This document shows, piece by piece, positions 24,839 through 34,490 of a stretch of 38,634 nt of DNA. Source of the DNA: Legionella septentrionalis (GTDB lineage Bacteria > Pseudomonadota > Gammaproteobacteria > Legionellales > Legionellaceae); the NCBI RefSeq assembly GCF_003989745.1, contig NZ_RZGS01000022.1, positions 1-38,634 of the forward strand. The letters are read 5' to 3'. Position numbers and translations under genes: made by a program. The notes beneath the pieces are model-generated. The model ran no database searches, had not been told where the DNA came from, and saw only the letters and a program-made list of their open reading frames with translations. Position 1 is the stretch's first letter, and every line of letters starts with the position of its first letter.

Positions 24839-27775
24839 ATGCCTAATAACGATAAATCAACTCAATATGCCCAACCTCAAGCCATATTCATGCAATATTT
24901 ACTGGAGAAGGCAAAGGCGCAAATTGCCAATAAAAAGCCTGAAGAGTTAGCTTTTGATCCGCAGGGGCGTGTTTTAATTGATGTACCTTTGCAAAAATTT
25001 GCAGATTTTCAGCCTGTTGTAAAGAGCATTAATGATGCGACTGGGATGCGGTTGCGACCAGTCCAAAAGGAGTTAGAAGAAGCTTTAGATAGAAAAATCA
25101 CGCACCCGGTTACAGTCAGTTTGGATTTCAGCGGCGATAAGGAGCTGCAAAAGAAATTTAACGCACGCTTGCAGGCAGCAGGCATTGAAAAACAACCCGA
25201 AGGAGCAAAAGGCAGCATGATTCCCCTGCAGCAGGAATTTCATTTCCATTTAAGTTTAGCTGCTCGTGTCTATCAAGATGTGATTCAAAAAAAGAGCGGG
25301 GAAGAAGCTTTTGAACATCTTGGGAATAATATAAGTAAAGCCAAGGAAGCTGCCTTGCTGCGCGTTAATGAGTTAGTTTTGCAAGCTTACGCCAGGGCTT
25401 TGGAAAAAGGTACAAAAGATGGCGTAGTGGACCTTGGCAAGGTGAATCAAGAGCTTGATAAAGCCCGTAAAGAAATTGCCCCACAAGCCCATCAGATATT
25501 GATGCAGGAAATCATAAAGAACACAGGTGTTGTGCTGAACAAAGAAGATTTTGCAGGCGCTAAACATTTGGCAGAAAAAACTGCCGCTACGGCAAATGAT
25601 GTCTTGCATGTGGATGCTCGCCTTGGCATCGTCACATGGATTGGGGCTTCTGAAGGCACGGCGCATGAGCGCGGCGCGGAAAAATATGCAGACAGGCAAC
25701 TGATTACGCAAAAATATTCGAATGGCCAAGTGAAGGCCAGTAATGAGCGCATCCAGATACGCACGCCTTCTTTGGATATCAAAAAAAGAAATGTGGATGA
25801 CAAGGGCCAGAAAGAATCCTACCAGGATTTTGTAGAAAGGGCAGAAAAAGATATCCAAACTAAATTAGGCACGCTTGCCAAAAAATACCATTTTGAAAAT
25901 TTGTCGGGTGGTGGAGATAACGATAAACCCAAAGCATTTGTATATAATTTGTATACTTCATTAAATGATACGTTAGGAGATGTGCGCGGCAACTTGCAAA
26001 GCCAAGGGGCTGAAATCATTTTAAAAGGTGCCCACCACTACAATTTAGAACAATTGCAAAAGGAACCTTCCGTTTTTTGTTTTGTACAAAATATTCCGGT
26101 CAACGGTTTTGGCAGCTCGCTTGGTTATGGCAGCGGCAATGCATTACAGGAAGAAGCCACGTTGATGGCTGAAATGGCCATGTTGCATACCTTGTATAAA
26201 AATGAGGAATCCATTCGAAAGGTCATGGCACTTTATGAACAATATTTACACTCCGAACCTAGGAAACCTTATTTTTCACAATCGGAAGAAGGTAAGCAAG
26301 CCATCATTGCAATTCAAGCCATCAAGGAGCAATGGAAACAACCCACGCAGACTGCGGATGCGCAGGAATGCTTAAAACGCATGATGGCGAATGACTTGCA
26401 TTTTGAACATGATTATTCCAAAACCATGCAAGCGTTGAGTGTATTTTTAGAGGCGGCATCGATTGGTGGTTGTAAAAGCGGTAACGAGCGCGCCCAGGCT
26501 ATTAACGGTCGTGTAGCCATGCTGGATGCAAAGTTTGACGAATTATCAGCACCAATTAAGGCAATAGCACAAGCAAACAGTTCGGAAATAAAACAAAAAG
26601 CGAATGAATTTAAATCTTCCTTGGATAGTATTTATAACCGGGAAGGTTTGCAAGGTGCAATGTCCGTGGTCAGTCTGATTGACCAGGGCGGGCCTGCGAA
26701 AGTGGAAGCCAAATCCAATTTGTCTGGGGTTTTTAAAGAATTTCAATCCAGAAATTCTGCAGAGGAAAGTGCAGACACGATGACGAACCTGCACCAATCC
26801 AAGGCCAGTAAAATGCAGGCGCATAAAGGGCTTACTGACTATATGCAAAAAGCCTGGGAAGGTAACCCTTCATCCACTTTGGATAGGATGAAAAACACTC
26901 TGGGGAAAGTGGGCATGATCCTGGGGATTCTTACTGTGGTGCCTTTGCTCATCTTTGCTATTGTTACGCCTATTTTAAATGCAAACAAAGCCAGTGAAAC
27001 AAAAATTGCCAATGAGCAATTATTGAAGGAATCCAAGGCTCTGGTGTTGAAAGATGCTCATGCTACATTAGAACAGGTAATTACAGAGAATAAAAAACAA
27101 AGCTTTGACCAATTAATCGATAGCGTTCCCGGTAATGGCAAATTCTCTCATAACAGCACGAATTCATTTGAGGATTGGTTTAAAGAAGCAGGGATAGAAG
27201 ATAGAGTAAAAGAGAATAAACTACCGGTTGAAGCTCAGGAGAATTTAGCTGCTGTAGCTGACGTGACTGTAAATACAGTCCCATTAGTAGAAGAAGAAAG
27301 CCTTGGCTTTGATGATTTATTAGAAAATGACCATGAGACATCGTCCCAGGAAGTTAACAATAATTCCGGTGTCGCAGGAAACGGAGCCAATGGCAGACCC
27401 AATGCATGGCCAAAGCAAGAGCCTTGGCAAAGCTCGCCATTAAATAATGGCGTAAGCCTGAGAGAAACAAACGTTCAAAGCATTCAAAGCAAAGTTGAGG
27501 AGATCAAAAAAGAGCCACAAGTTGAGGAATTTAACACGAAGCCACCGGTAAAATCTAAAGATTCGGCATGGCGGAAGCAAGAACCTTGGCAAAGCTCGAC
27601 ATTAAATAATGGCGGAAGTCAAAAAGAAACAAAAGTTGAAAGCATAAAAAGCAAAGTCGAGGGAATTAAAAACGAGGTGCAAATGACGAGAGCCGAGAAG
27701 GAGGCCAAAGAGTCTGCATTTGATGATGATTTTTGGAATGCACCCAATAGTGGCACTTTACCCCCAAGACAATAA
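24839..27775 (+). CDS. Candidate Dot/Icm effector with SopB/SidF-type CX5R phosphatase loop
   Basis: 978 residues with no signal peptide. Residues ~1-680 are a soluble, mostly helical region. At 543-551 the sequence reads GGCKSGNER, a CX5R phosphatase loop (Cys545, Arg551) very like the CKSGKDR of the SopB/IpgD inositol phosphate phosphatases and comparable to Legionella SidF, which also has membrane segments after its catalytic part. Here a hydrophobic segment, GMILGILTVVPLLIFAIVTP, occurs at about 691-712. The tail (~715-978) is charged and contains a 36-residue duplication (856-891 and 910-945, starting AW-KQEPWQSS). The last residues are acidic/aromatic (ESAFDDDFWNAP), and Glu-rich stretches fit a Dot/Icm C-terminal signal. 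Role inferred: phosphoinositide dephosphorylation on host membranes. The start follows GGTGA. It is monocistronic between fimV and truA. Confidence 0.7.
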   Translation: MPNNDKSTQYAQPQAIFMQYLLEKAKAQIANKKPEELAFDPQGRVLIDVPLQKFADFQPVVKSINDATGMRLRPVQKELEEALDRKITHPVTVSLDFSGDKELQKKFNARLQAAGIEKQPEGAKGSMIPLQQEFHFHLSLAARVYQDVIQKKSGEEAFEHLGNNISKAKEAALLRVNELVLQAYARALEKGTKDGVVDLGKVNQELDKARKEIAPQAHQILMQEIIKNTGVVLNKEDFAGAKHLAEKTAATANDVLHVDARLGIVTWIGASEGTAHERGAEKYADRQLITQKYSNGQVKASNERIQIRTPSLDIKKRNVDDKGQKESYQDFVERAEKDIQTKLGTLAKKYHFENLSGGGDNDKPKAFVYNLYTSLNDTLGDVRGNLQSQGAEIILKGAHHYNLEQLQKEPSVFCFVQNIPVNGFGSSLGYGSGNALQEEATLMAEMAMLHTLYKNEESIRKVMALYEQYLHSEPRKPYFSQSEEGKQAIIAIQAIKEQWKQPTQTADAQECLKRMMANDLHFEHDYSKTMQALSVFLEAASIGGCKSGNERAQAINGRVAMLDAKFDELSAPIKAIAQANSSEIKQKANEFKSSLDSIYNREGLQGAMSVVSLIDQGGPAKVEAKSNLSGVFKEFQSRNSAEESADTMTNLHQSKASKMQAHKGLTDYMQKAWEGNPSSTLDRMKNTLGKVGMILGILTVVPLLIFAIVTPILNANKASETKIANEQLLKESKALVLKDAHATLEQVITENKKQSFDQLIDSVPGNGKFSHNSTNSFEDWFKEAGIEDRVKENKLPVEAQENLAAVADVTVNTVPLVEEESLGFDDLLENDHETSSQEVNNNSGVAGNGANGRPNAWPKQEPWQSSPLNNGVSLRETNVQSIQSKVEEIKKEPQVEEFNTKPPVKSKDSAWRKQEPWQSSTLNNGGSQKETKVESIKSKVEGIKNEVQMTRAEKEAKESAFDDDFWNAPNSGTLPPRQ
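27404..27511 (+). repeat. Intragenic direct repeat, copy 1 (codons 856-891 of the effector candidate)
   Basis: Encodes AWPKQEPWQSSPLNNGVSLR followed by ETNVQSIQSKVEEIKK. It matches copy 2 at 27566 with a period of 162 bases, including near-identical DNA such as CTTGGCAAAGCTCG. Confidence 0.8.
27566..27673 (+). repeat. Intragenic direct repeat, copy 2 (codons 910-945 of the effector candidate)
   Basis: Encodes AWRKQEPWQSSTLNNGGSQK followed by ETKVESIKSKVEGIKN, the second copy of the 36-residue unit. The repeat lies in the probably flexible tail just before the C-terminus. Confidence 0.8.
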
Positions 27776-27855
27776 GATCTCTATTTGAGAGGTATACCCT
27801 AGACAAACACACCCCAGTATTATAAATTGGCCGTTTTTAGCGGAAATTTGCGTAT

Positions 27856-28644
27856 ATGCGTATTGCCTTGATGGTTGAATACGACGGGAGCCAGTATCAT
27901 GGCTGGCAAGCGCAGGCGGGCCTGCGGACCGTGCAGCAAGCATTGGAGTATGCGCTTAGCAATGTAGCTGCTCAAGAGATCGCGGTAGCTTGTGCCGGCC
28001 GAACTGACACCGGCGTGCATGCAACACACCAGATTATTCATTTTGATTCGCAAAAAGAGCGCTCCATTCGTTCCTGGATCCACGGCGCCAATTCTTTTTT
28101 ACCCAAAGATGTATGTGTGCGCTGGGGAAAAGAAATGCCGGAAGATTTCCATGCCCGTTATTCTGCTTTGTCCAGGCGTTATCGTTACGTCATTTACAAT
28201 TCTGCAATTCGTCCGGCTTTAATGCGCTCCAATGTCACCTGGCAGTACCGTCAATTGGATCATCGCTTAATGCATGAAGCCAGCCAGCATTTATTAGGCG
28301 AACAAGATTTTACCTCGTTTCGTTCCATCGAATGCCAATCCAAAACACCAATGCGCAATGTGCATAACATCCAGGTTTTGCGCAAGGGTGATATCGTGGT
28401 AATTGATATTTCTGCTAATGCTTTCCTACATCATATGGTGAGGAACATCGCAGGCGTTTTGATTGCAGTAGGATCCGGCCGCAGGCCGGTAGCGTGGGTA
28501 AAAGAAGTCTTACAAGCTAAGGATAGAAAATTAGGGGCTGAAACCGCCCCCCCTTATGGCCTTTACCTTGTAGAAGTTTTATACCCTGAACATTATGGCA
28601 TTATCCGCGGTGCCCTAGGGCCGTTATTTTTAATGGAGTCTTAG
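27856..28644 (+). CDS. truA: tRNA pseudouridine(38-40) synthase TruA
   Basis: 262 residues with MRIALMVEYDGSQYHGWQAQ, the catalytic Asp in CAGRTDTGVHATHQ, FHARYSALSRRYRYVI and NAFLHHMVRNIAGVLIAVG. It makes pseudouridine in the anticodon arm of many tRNAs. It opens the truA-trpF-trpB-trpA-glnS-cysS run, with only two bases to the trpF start codon. A possible weak promoter (TAGACA, 15 bp, TATAAA at 27800-27826) precedes it. Confidence 0.96.
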   Translation: MRIALMVEYDGSQYHGWQAQAGLRTVQQALEYALSNVAAQEIAVACAGRTDTGVHATHQIIHFDSQKERSIRSWIHGANSFLPKDVCVRWGKEMPEDFHARYSALSRRYRYVIYNSAIRPALMRSNVTWQYRQLDHRLMHEASQHLLGEQDFTSFRSIECQSKTPMRNVHNIQVLRKGDIVVIDISANAFLHHMVRNIAGVLIAVGSGRRPVAWVKEVLQAKDRKLGAETAPPYGLYLVEVLYPEHYGIIRGALGPLFLMES

Positions 28645-28645
28645 T

Positions 28646-29266
28646 TTGAGTACACGCATACGCATTAAAATGTGTGGCATGATGCGGGAAGAAGATGTTG
28701 CGTATGCAGTTTCGCTAGGGGTGGATGCCGTTGGTTTTATTTTTTATGAAAAAAGCAGCCGCGCAATTGATTTCGCCCAGGTGAAAGCTCTTGGAAAGGT
28801 ACCGGCTTTCGTCAGCGTGGTAGGTGTTTTTGTTAACCCTGCGGCAGCACAGGTAAGACAAGTATTGCAAGAAACTCCGGTTACGCATTTACAATTTCAT
28901 GGTGAGGAATCTGCTGACTTTTGCACGCAGTTTAACAAGCCTTACCTGAAAGCGATTGCGGCTACATCTTCCGCAGAAATTGTGCAGCAGGTCAGGCAAC
29001 ACAGTCAGGCTTCTGCCATTTTATTGGATACCCCTGCGACATGCCGTGGCGGTAGTGGCCAGGTATTTGATTGGCAAATTATTCCCAAGGCATTGGGCAA
29101 ACCCGTCATATTAGCCGGAGGGTTGAATGCAACGAACGTGCATGCTGCCGCCGCCCAATATCCTTTGTATGGCGTGGATGTATGCAGCGGGATTGAGCTA
29201 AAGCCCGGGATCAAAGATCATAATAAAATGAGAGAATTTGTTAACGCATTATGGGGTAAGAAATGA
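28646..29266 (+). CDS. trpF: Phosphoribosylanthranilate isomerase TrpF
   Basis: 206 residues of TIM-barrel fold. [18 protein letters not shown] holds the catalytic Cys, [14 protein letters not shown] and [11 protein letters not shown] bind substrate, ILLDTPA has the catalytic Asp, and [12 protein letters not shown] and [16 protein letters not shown] form the phosphate site. It converts N-(5'-phosphoribosyl)anthranilate to the carboxyphenylamino form in tryptophan synthesis. The start is TTG (28646-28648) with GGAG upstream; the next ATG would cut into the catalytic strand. Its stop overlaps trpB (ATGA). Confidence 0.94.
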   Translation: MSTRIRIKMCGMMREEDVAYAVSLGVDAVGFIFYEKSSRAIDFAQVKALGKVPAFVSVVGVFVNPAAAQVRQVLQETPVTHLQFHGEESADFCTQFNKPYLKAIAATSSAEIVQQVRQHSQASAILLDTPATCRGGSGQVFDWQIIPKALGKPVILAGGLNATNVHAAAAQYPLYGVDVCSGIELKPGIKDHNKMREFVNALWGKK

Positions 29267-30462
29267 GCCAACATGAGCTTCCAGATGAGCACGGTCACTT
29301 TGGTCCTTATGGGGGTGTGTTCGTAGCAGACACGTTAATGCATGCTTTGCAACAATTACAGCAAGCTTACCGGGAAGCTCGTACTGATCCGTTTTTTTTA
29401 GCCGAATTCACCAAAGAATTACATGATTATGTTGGCCGGGCATCGCCCCTTTACCATGCCAAACAATTGAGCGCATATGCAGGTGGCGCGCAAATTTATT
29501 TAAAACGCGAAGATTTGAATCACACCGGCGCCCATAAGATTAATAATGCCATCGGGCAAGCACTGCTAGCTAAACGCATGGGGAAAAAACGGATTATTGC
29601 CGAAACAGGTGCAGGCCAACACGGCGTAGCATCCGCGACGGTTGCTGCGAAATTCGGCCTTGAATGCGTTGTGTACATGGGATCTGAAGACATAGCACGT
29701 CAGTCTGCGAATGTATTTCGTATGAAATTATTGGGGGCAACGGTGGTGCCAGTTACCGCCGGGTCCAAAACCTTAAAAGATGCGTTAAATGAAGCCATGC
29801 GCGATTGGGTAAGTCATGTAGATGATACCTTTTATATTATTGGTACGGCAGCGGGCCCGCACCCTTATCCGCAAATGGTACGGGATTTCCAGGCGGTAAT
29901 CGGCCAAGAAGCACGTAAGCAATTATTTGAAAAAACAGGCAGGCTGCCTGATGCCTTAGTTGCTTGCGTCGGGGGAGGGTCGAATGCAATCGGATTATTC
30001 TTCCCCTTTTTACAAGATGAGCAAGTTAAAATTTATGGCGTAGAAGCAGGCGGCAAAGGCCTTGAAACAGGAGCTCATGCAGCTTCTTTGCTCGGGGGAA
30101 AACCCGGAGTTTTGCATGGGAACCGTACTTATCTGCTTTGTGATGAATATGGCCAGATTAAAGATACTTATTCCATTTCCGCAGGGCTTGATTATCCGGG
30201 AGTAGGACCAGAACATGCCTATCTAAAAGATACGGGGCGCGTCCACTATGTTGCCATCAATGATGAGGAAGCATTAGCCGCATTCCATACCTTGGCTCGC
30301 ATAGAGGGAATTATCCCGGCACTGGAATCCAGCCATGCGGTTGCTTATGCAATTAAATTGGCAAAAGAAATGGATAGCGAGCAGCAAATTATCGTGAATT
30401 TATCGGGTCGCGGTGATAAAGATATTCATACGGTAGCTCAGCTGGAAGGTATCACTCTATAA
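29263..30462 (+). CDS. trpB: Tryptophan synthase beta subunit TrpB
   Basis: 399 residues: [16 protein letters not shown] at the N-terminus, the PLP lysine in [33 protein letters not shown], the phosphate loop [12 protein letters not shown] and [12 protein letters not shown]. It condenses indole and serine to tryptophan in the alpha2-beta2 complex with TrpA. It overlaps trpF by 4 bases and is 24 bases upstream of trpA. Length matches the family. Confidence 0.97.
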   Translation: MSQHELPDEHGHFGPYGGVFVADTLMHALQQLQQAYREARTDPFFLAEFTKELHDYVGRASPLYHAKQLSAYAGGAQIYLKREDLNHTGAHKINNAIGQALLAKRMGKKRIIAETGAGQHGVASATVAAKFGLECVVYMGSEDIARQSANVFRMKLLGATVVPVTAGSKTLKDALNEAMRDWVSHVDDTFYIIGTAAGPHPYPQMVRDFQAVIGQEARKQLFEKTGRLPDALVACVGGGSNAIGLFFPFLQDEQVKIYGVEAGGKGLETGAHAASLLGGKPGVLHGNRTYLLCDEYGQIKDTYSISAGLDYPGVGPEHAYLKDTGRVHYVAINDEEALAAFHTLARIEGIIPALESSHAVAYAIKLAKEMDSEQQIIVNLSGRGDKDIHTVAQLEGITL

Positions 30463-30486
30463 TAAATTGGCTAAAGAAGGTTATTT

Positions 30487-31290
30487 ATGAACCGAATTGA
30501 CCACGTTGTCGAGCAATTAAAGACAGCAAATAAAAAAATATTAAGCCCCTACATCACCGCAGGCGATCCGGAACCGTCTGTAACGGTTGATTTAATGCAT
30601 GCATTGGTTGCAGCCGGGGCTGATATACTGGAAATTGGCTTGCCCTTTTCCGATCCTATGGCCGAAGGTCCGGTGATTCAAGCTGCCATGGAGCGTGCTC
30701 TGGCGCACCATGTTACTTGCGATGATGTTTTTGCCATGGTGCAACAGTTTCGCAAAAAAGATAATAAAACTCCTATTGTTCTCATGGGATATGTGAATCC
30801 CATTGAGCAATATGGATATGAGCGATTTGCAAAACAAGCACAGCTATCCGGCATTGATGCAACTATTATTGTTGATCTTCCTCCTGAAGAAAGCGGTATA
30901 CTTACTCCTTTTTGGCCTAATGCGGGATTATACAATATTTATCTTTGCTCTCCGACTACCAGCGATGAGCGCATGCGCTTGATCAATCATTTGGGACGAG
31001 GTTATTTATATTATGTTTCTTTAAAAGGCGTAACAGGAGCGGATACATTTGATTTAAATTCAGTCAAAAAGAATTATAAAGAACGTAAAACGCAGACTGA
31101 ATTGCCGGTGATGGTTGGTTTTGGTATAAAAACGCCAGAAATAGCAGCGCAAGTCGCCCAATTTGCTGATGGCGTGATTGTAGGGGCTGCCTTGATTTCA
31201 CAAGTGTTGGCAGCGCATACGGCAGGCAAAAATCCCACCGGCGCCGCAGCTGCTTTTATAAATAAATTACGTGAAGCAATGGATACATGA
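30487..31290 (+). CDS. trpA: Tryptophan synthase alpha subunit TrpA
   Basis: 267 residues of TIM-barrel fold with [19 protein letters not shown], catalytic Glu and Asp in [38 protein letters not shown] and VGFGIKTPE. It cleaves indole-3-glycerol phosphate and channels indole to TrpB. AAGAAGG precedes ATG 30487. It overlaps glnS by ATGA. No trpE, trpD or trpC is in the block, so the pathway's early genes lie elsewhere. Confidence 0.96.
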   Translation: MNRIDHVVEQLKTANKKILSPYITAGDPEPSVTVDLMHALVAAGADILEIGLPFSDPMAEGPVIQAAMERALAHHVTCDDVFAMVQQFRKKDNKTPIVLMGYVNPIEQYGYERFAKQAQLSGIDATIIVDLPPEESGILTPFWPNAGLYNIYLCSPTTSDERMRLINHLGRGYLYYVSLKGVTGADTFDLNSVKKNYKERKTQTELPVMVGFGIKTPEIAAQVAQFADGVIVGAALISQVLAAHTAGKNPTGAAAAFINKLREAMDT

Positions 31291-32957
31291 TGAACGATAG
31301 TGAAAAACGCCCTCATTTTATCAGGCAATTGATTACAGATGATTTGGCCAGTGGTAAACATACAGAAGTAGTGACCCGTTTTCCGCCGGAACCCAATGGT
31401 TATCTGCATATTGGCCATGCTAAATCGATTTGTCTAAATTTTGGTTTGGCTGAAGAATTTAAGGGACGCTGTTATTTAAGATTTGATGATACCAACCCCA
31501 TCAAGGAAGAAGAAGAATACGTGCATGCCATCATCGATGATGTACGCTGGCTTGGGTTTGAGTGGTATGCCATGACGCATTCATCTGATTATTATCATGA
31601 ATTATATGATTATGCCGTGCTGCTGATTAAAAAAGGCTTGGCTTATGTCGATAGTTTAAGTATGGAAGAAATCCGCCGATATCGCGGCACCCTGCAAGAG
31701 CCAGGAAAAGAAAGCCCCTACCGCAATCGTTCAGTTGAAGAAAATCTGGATTTATTTACACGCATGAAAGCAGGTGAATTTCAAGATGGAACTCATGTTT
31801 TGCGCGCACGTATTGATATGGCTTCGGGTAATATCAACATGCGCGATCCGGTTTTATATCGTATTCGCCATGCATTACACCAACGTACAGGTAATGAATG
31901 GTGCATTTACCCTATGTATGATTATGCCCATCCCATTTCGGATGCTTTGGAAAAGATTACCCATTCCCTTTGTACATTGGAATTTCAGGACCATCGCCCT
32001 TTATACGATTGGCTGATTGAAAACTTGCCTGTGCCGGCGCGTCCAGTGCAAACAGAATTTGCGCGTTTAAATCTTTCCCATACGGTCACCAGCAAGCGCA
32101 AGCTGCGGCAGCTGGTTGAGGAAAAAATTGTCAGCGGCTGGGATGATCCGCGTTTGCCAACGATTCGTGGCATGCGTAAACGTGGCTATCCGCCGCAAGC
32201 CTTACGGCAATTTTGTGAAATGGTCGGAATTTCCAGAAGCGATTCAATCATTGACATGTCGCTTTTAGAGGAATGCGTACGCAGTGAGCTAAACCAAACT
32301 GCCAAACGTGCAATGTGTGTGTTTAATCCATTAAAAATTGTGATTGAAAACTATCCGGAAGACCAGGTGGAAGAATTGCAGGCGCCTTATCATCCACAAG
32401 ATCCTGGATATGGTAGCCGTAAATTGCCTTTTGCACGTGAGCTGTATATTGAAAATAGCGATTTTATGGAAAATCCGCCGAAAAAATATTTTCGTTTATC
32501 GCCAGGAGCAGAAGTGCGCTTGCGTCATGCCTATGTAATACAGTGCAATGAAGTAATCCGTAACGCCAAAGGTGAAGTCATTGAATTGCGTTGTTCCTAC
32601 GATCCTGCAACCTTGGGTAAAAATCCTGAGGGACGTAAAGTAAAGGGAGTCATTCACTGGGTGGCAGCGGCGCATGCTCATCCTGTGGCAATTTATCAAT
32701 ACGATCGTTTATTTCTGGATGAAAATCCGGCGCGAGAAGAAAATTTTCTGCAATTTATTAATCCTGATTCCTTGCAAACATTGCAAGGTTGGTGCGAACC
32801 TTCATTGCGGCTTCAACCAGAACATGAAGTGTTTCAATTTGAGCGGCTTGGTTATTATGCAGTGAATAAAATTGAATATAACCAGGTAAGCGCCTTTCAT
32901 AGAGTGGTTGATTTAAAAGATACTTGGGGAAAAGAGAAGCATGCTGCAGATTTATAA
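31287..32957 (+). CDS. glnS: Glutaminyl-tRNA synthetase
   Basis: 556 residues of class I synthetase: the HIGH motif in [48 protein letters not shown], the KMSKS-type loop as [11 protein letters not shown] and the C-terminal anticodon-binding beta barrels ([25 protein letters not shown]). It charges tRNA-Gln. The start overlaps trpA and the last 17 bases overlap the cysS start, so the whole block is likely co-translated. Confidence 0.97.
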   Translation: MMNDSEKRPHFIRQLITDDLASGKHTEVVTRFPPEPNGYLHIGHAKSICLNFGLAEEFKGRCYLRFDDTNPIKEEEEYVHAIIDDVRWLGFEWYAMTHSSDYYHELYDYAVLLIKKGLAYVDSLSMEEIRRYRGTLQEPGKESPYRNRSVEENLDLFTRMKAGEFQDGTHVLRARIDMASGNINMRDPVLYRIRHALHQRTGNEWCIYPMYDYAHPISDALEKITHSLCTLEFQDHRPLYDWLIENLPVPARPVQTEFARLNLSHTVTSKRKLRQLVEEKIVSGWDDPRLPTIRGMRKRGYPPQALRQFCEMVGISRSDSIIDMSLLEECVRSELNQTAKRAMCVFNPLKIVIENYPEDQVEELQAPYHPQDPGYGSRKLPFARELYIENSDFMENPPKKYFRLSPGAEVRLRHAYVIQCNEVIRNAKGEVIELRCSYDPATLGKNPEGRKVKGVIHWVAAAHAHPVAIYQYDRLFLDENPAREENFLQFINPDSLQTLQGWCEPSLRLQPEHEVFQFERLGYYAVNKIEYNQVSAFHRVVDLKDTWGKEKHAADL

Positions 32958-34311
32958 TTCCTTAACACGTACAAAAGAACCATTTAAACCATTACGCCCT
33001 GGAAAAGTCGGCATGTATGTGTGCGGCGTCACCGTGTATGACTTATGCCACCTCGGGCATGCGCGCTCCATGGTGTGCTTCGACGTCATCGTGCGTTTTC
33101 TTCGCTCCCAAAATTATGATGTAACTTACGTGCGCAATATTACCGATATTGATGACAAAATCATTGCGCGTGCGAGCGAGCGCGGCATGGCAATCAATGA
33201 GTTAACTGCCCAATACATCGAGGCCATGCATGCGGATACGCAAGCATTGAAAATTTTACCTCCCGATGTTGAGCCGTACGCCACAGGACATATGGCTGAA
33301 ATTATTGCGCTTATTGAGCGCTTGCTAGCCACAGGGCATGCTTATGTTAGCGAAAATGGTGATGTTTGTTATCAGGTAGAACGTTTTGCCGGGTATGGGA
33401 AGTTGTCGCACAAGGATTTGCAAGGCCTCATGGCGGGAGCAAGGGTGGACGTGGTACGGGAAAAACGTTCGCCACTGGATTTTGTTTTATGGAAAATGGC
33501 AAAGCCCGGCGAGCCCAGCTGGAGTTCTCCATGGGGAGAGGGCCGTCCTGGTTGGCATATTGAATGTTCGGCGATGGCCATGGGGGAGTTGGGCGAGCAG
33601 TTTGATATTCATGGCGGTGGTGTGGATTTGCAATTTCCTCATCATGAAAATGAAATAGCTCAAAGCGAGGGTGCCAGCGGCAAGCCATTTGCAAATTATT
33701 GGCTGCATGTGGGTATGCTGCAAGTGAATAACGAAAAAATGGCTAAATCCACTGGTAATTTTTTCACTATAGCCGATGTATTAAAAAAGCATCATCCGGA
33801 AGTGATCCGTTATTTCTTGTTAAGCAGCCATTACCGCAGTCCATTGAATTATTCTGAAGAAAATTTACTGAATGCAAACAAAGGGTTAATTAGGCTGTAT
33901 CAATCTTTAAAAGATATGCCTGTAACGCAAGATGGCGAATTGGATGAAACATGGCTGCAGCAATTCAATCAAGCCATGAATGATGATTTTAATACACCTG
34001 TTGCTCTGTCCATTTTATTTCAACTCAGTCATGAGTTGAATAAAAGCAAAGCTCCGAAGTTGGCATGCACTCTCAAAAAATTGGCTGCCATACTTGGACT
34101 CTTGCAGGAAACACCCGCTGTATTTTTACAGGGAGGAGGGGCGATAGGAGTTGCCAGAGAAACCATAGAAAAATTAGTTGCCGAGCGCGGCAGGGCCCGG
34201 ATCCAAAAAGAATGGGCAAGAGCGGACGCAATTAGAAAAGAACTTCTCGAATTGGGCGTTGAGTTGGAGGATAACCCGCAGGGAACCACGTGGCGACGCT
34301 TAACGGATTAA
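32941..34311 (+). CDS. cysS: Cysteinyl-tRNA synthetase
   Basis: 456 residues of class I synthetase: [19 protein letters not shown] carries a zinc Cys and the HLGH (HIGH) motif, with further zinc and Cys-binding residues in [15 protein letters not shown] and [18 protein letters not shown]. The KMSKS motif is KMAKSTGNF. The C-terminal helical and anticodon domains follow. ATG 32941 lies inside glnS with GGGGAAAAGAG upstream. It is the last gene of the run and is followed by a hairpin. Confidence 0.97.
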   Translation: MLQIYNSLTRTKEPFKPLRPGKVGMYVCGVTVYDLCHLGHARSMVCFDVIVRFLRSQNYDVTYVRNITDIDDKIIARASERGMAINELTAQYIEAMHADTQALKILPPDVEPYATGHMAEIIALIERLLATGHAYVSENGDVCYQVERFAGYGKLSHKDLQGLMAGARVDVVREKRSPLDFVLWKMAKPGEPSWSSPWGEGRPGWHIECSAMAMGELGEQFDIHGGGVDLQFPHHENEIAQSEGASGKPFANYWLHVGMLQVNNEKMAKSTGNFFTIADVLKKHHPEVIRYFLLSSHYRSPLNYSEENLLNANKGLIRLYQSLKDMPVTQDGELDETWLQQFNQAMNDDFNTPVALSILFQLSHELNKSKAPKLACTLKKLAAILGLLQETPAVFLQGGGAIGVARETIEKLVAERGRARIQKEWARADAIRKELLELGVELEDNPQGTTWRRLTD

Positions 34312-34341
34312 TTCTTGTTTACTCTTATTACTCCTATTAAG

Positions 34342-34369
34342 GCCTGAATTAGCCAAAGCTTATTCAGGC
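34342..34369 (+). terminator. Hairpin after cysS
   Basis: GCCTGAAT (34342-34349) pairs with ATTCAGGC (34362-34369), extended inside by AGC/GCT across a T-T mismatch with a short A-rich loop. It is placed 30 bases after the cysS stop. No T-run follows, so it may act weakly or need Rho. Confidence 0.5.
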
Positions 34370-34451
34370 AATCTGCAAATGCCTCATCGCTAATTCATAT
34401 GCTGCTTGGCGGATGAATTTAAATAATCTATTTTGCTTAAAATTGCAACAT

Positions 34452-34477
34452 TTAATATAATTTAAGATATTTATATT
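34452..34477 (+). promoter_or_regulatory. Candidate PmrA-like box and -10 upstream of the LRR/transglutaminase ORF
   Basis: The tandem TTAATATAAT / TTAAGATAT (34452-34470) resembles the TTAAT-type direct repeat used by Legionella PmrA, but with 10 bp between repeat starts instead of my remembered 11. TATATT at 34472-34477 could be the -10. The surroundings are very AT-rich, so chance matches are likely. Confidence 0.25.
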
Positions 34478-34490
34478 AAAAAGATTATCT

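Noticed and set aside
25373-25858. Minus-strand 161-codon ORF opposite the phosphatase-like gene
   Set aside because: Antisense shadow of a long continuous coding frame; no ribosome site or domain.
27776-27800. ATCTCT/AGAGGT hairpin after the phosphatase-like gene as a terminator
   Set aside because: Only about 6 bp with a wobble and no T-run; could be chance.
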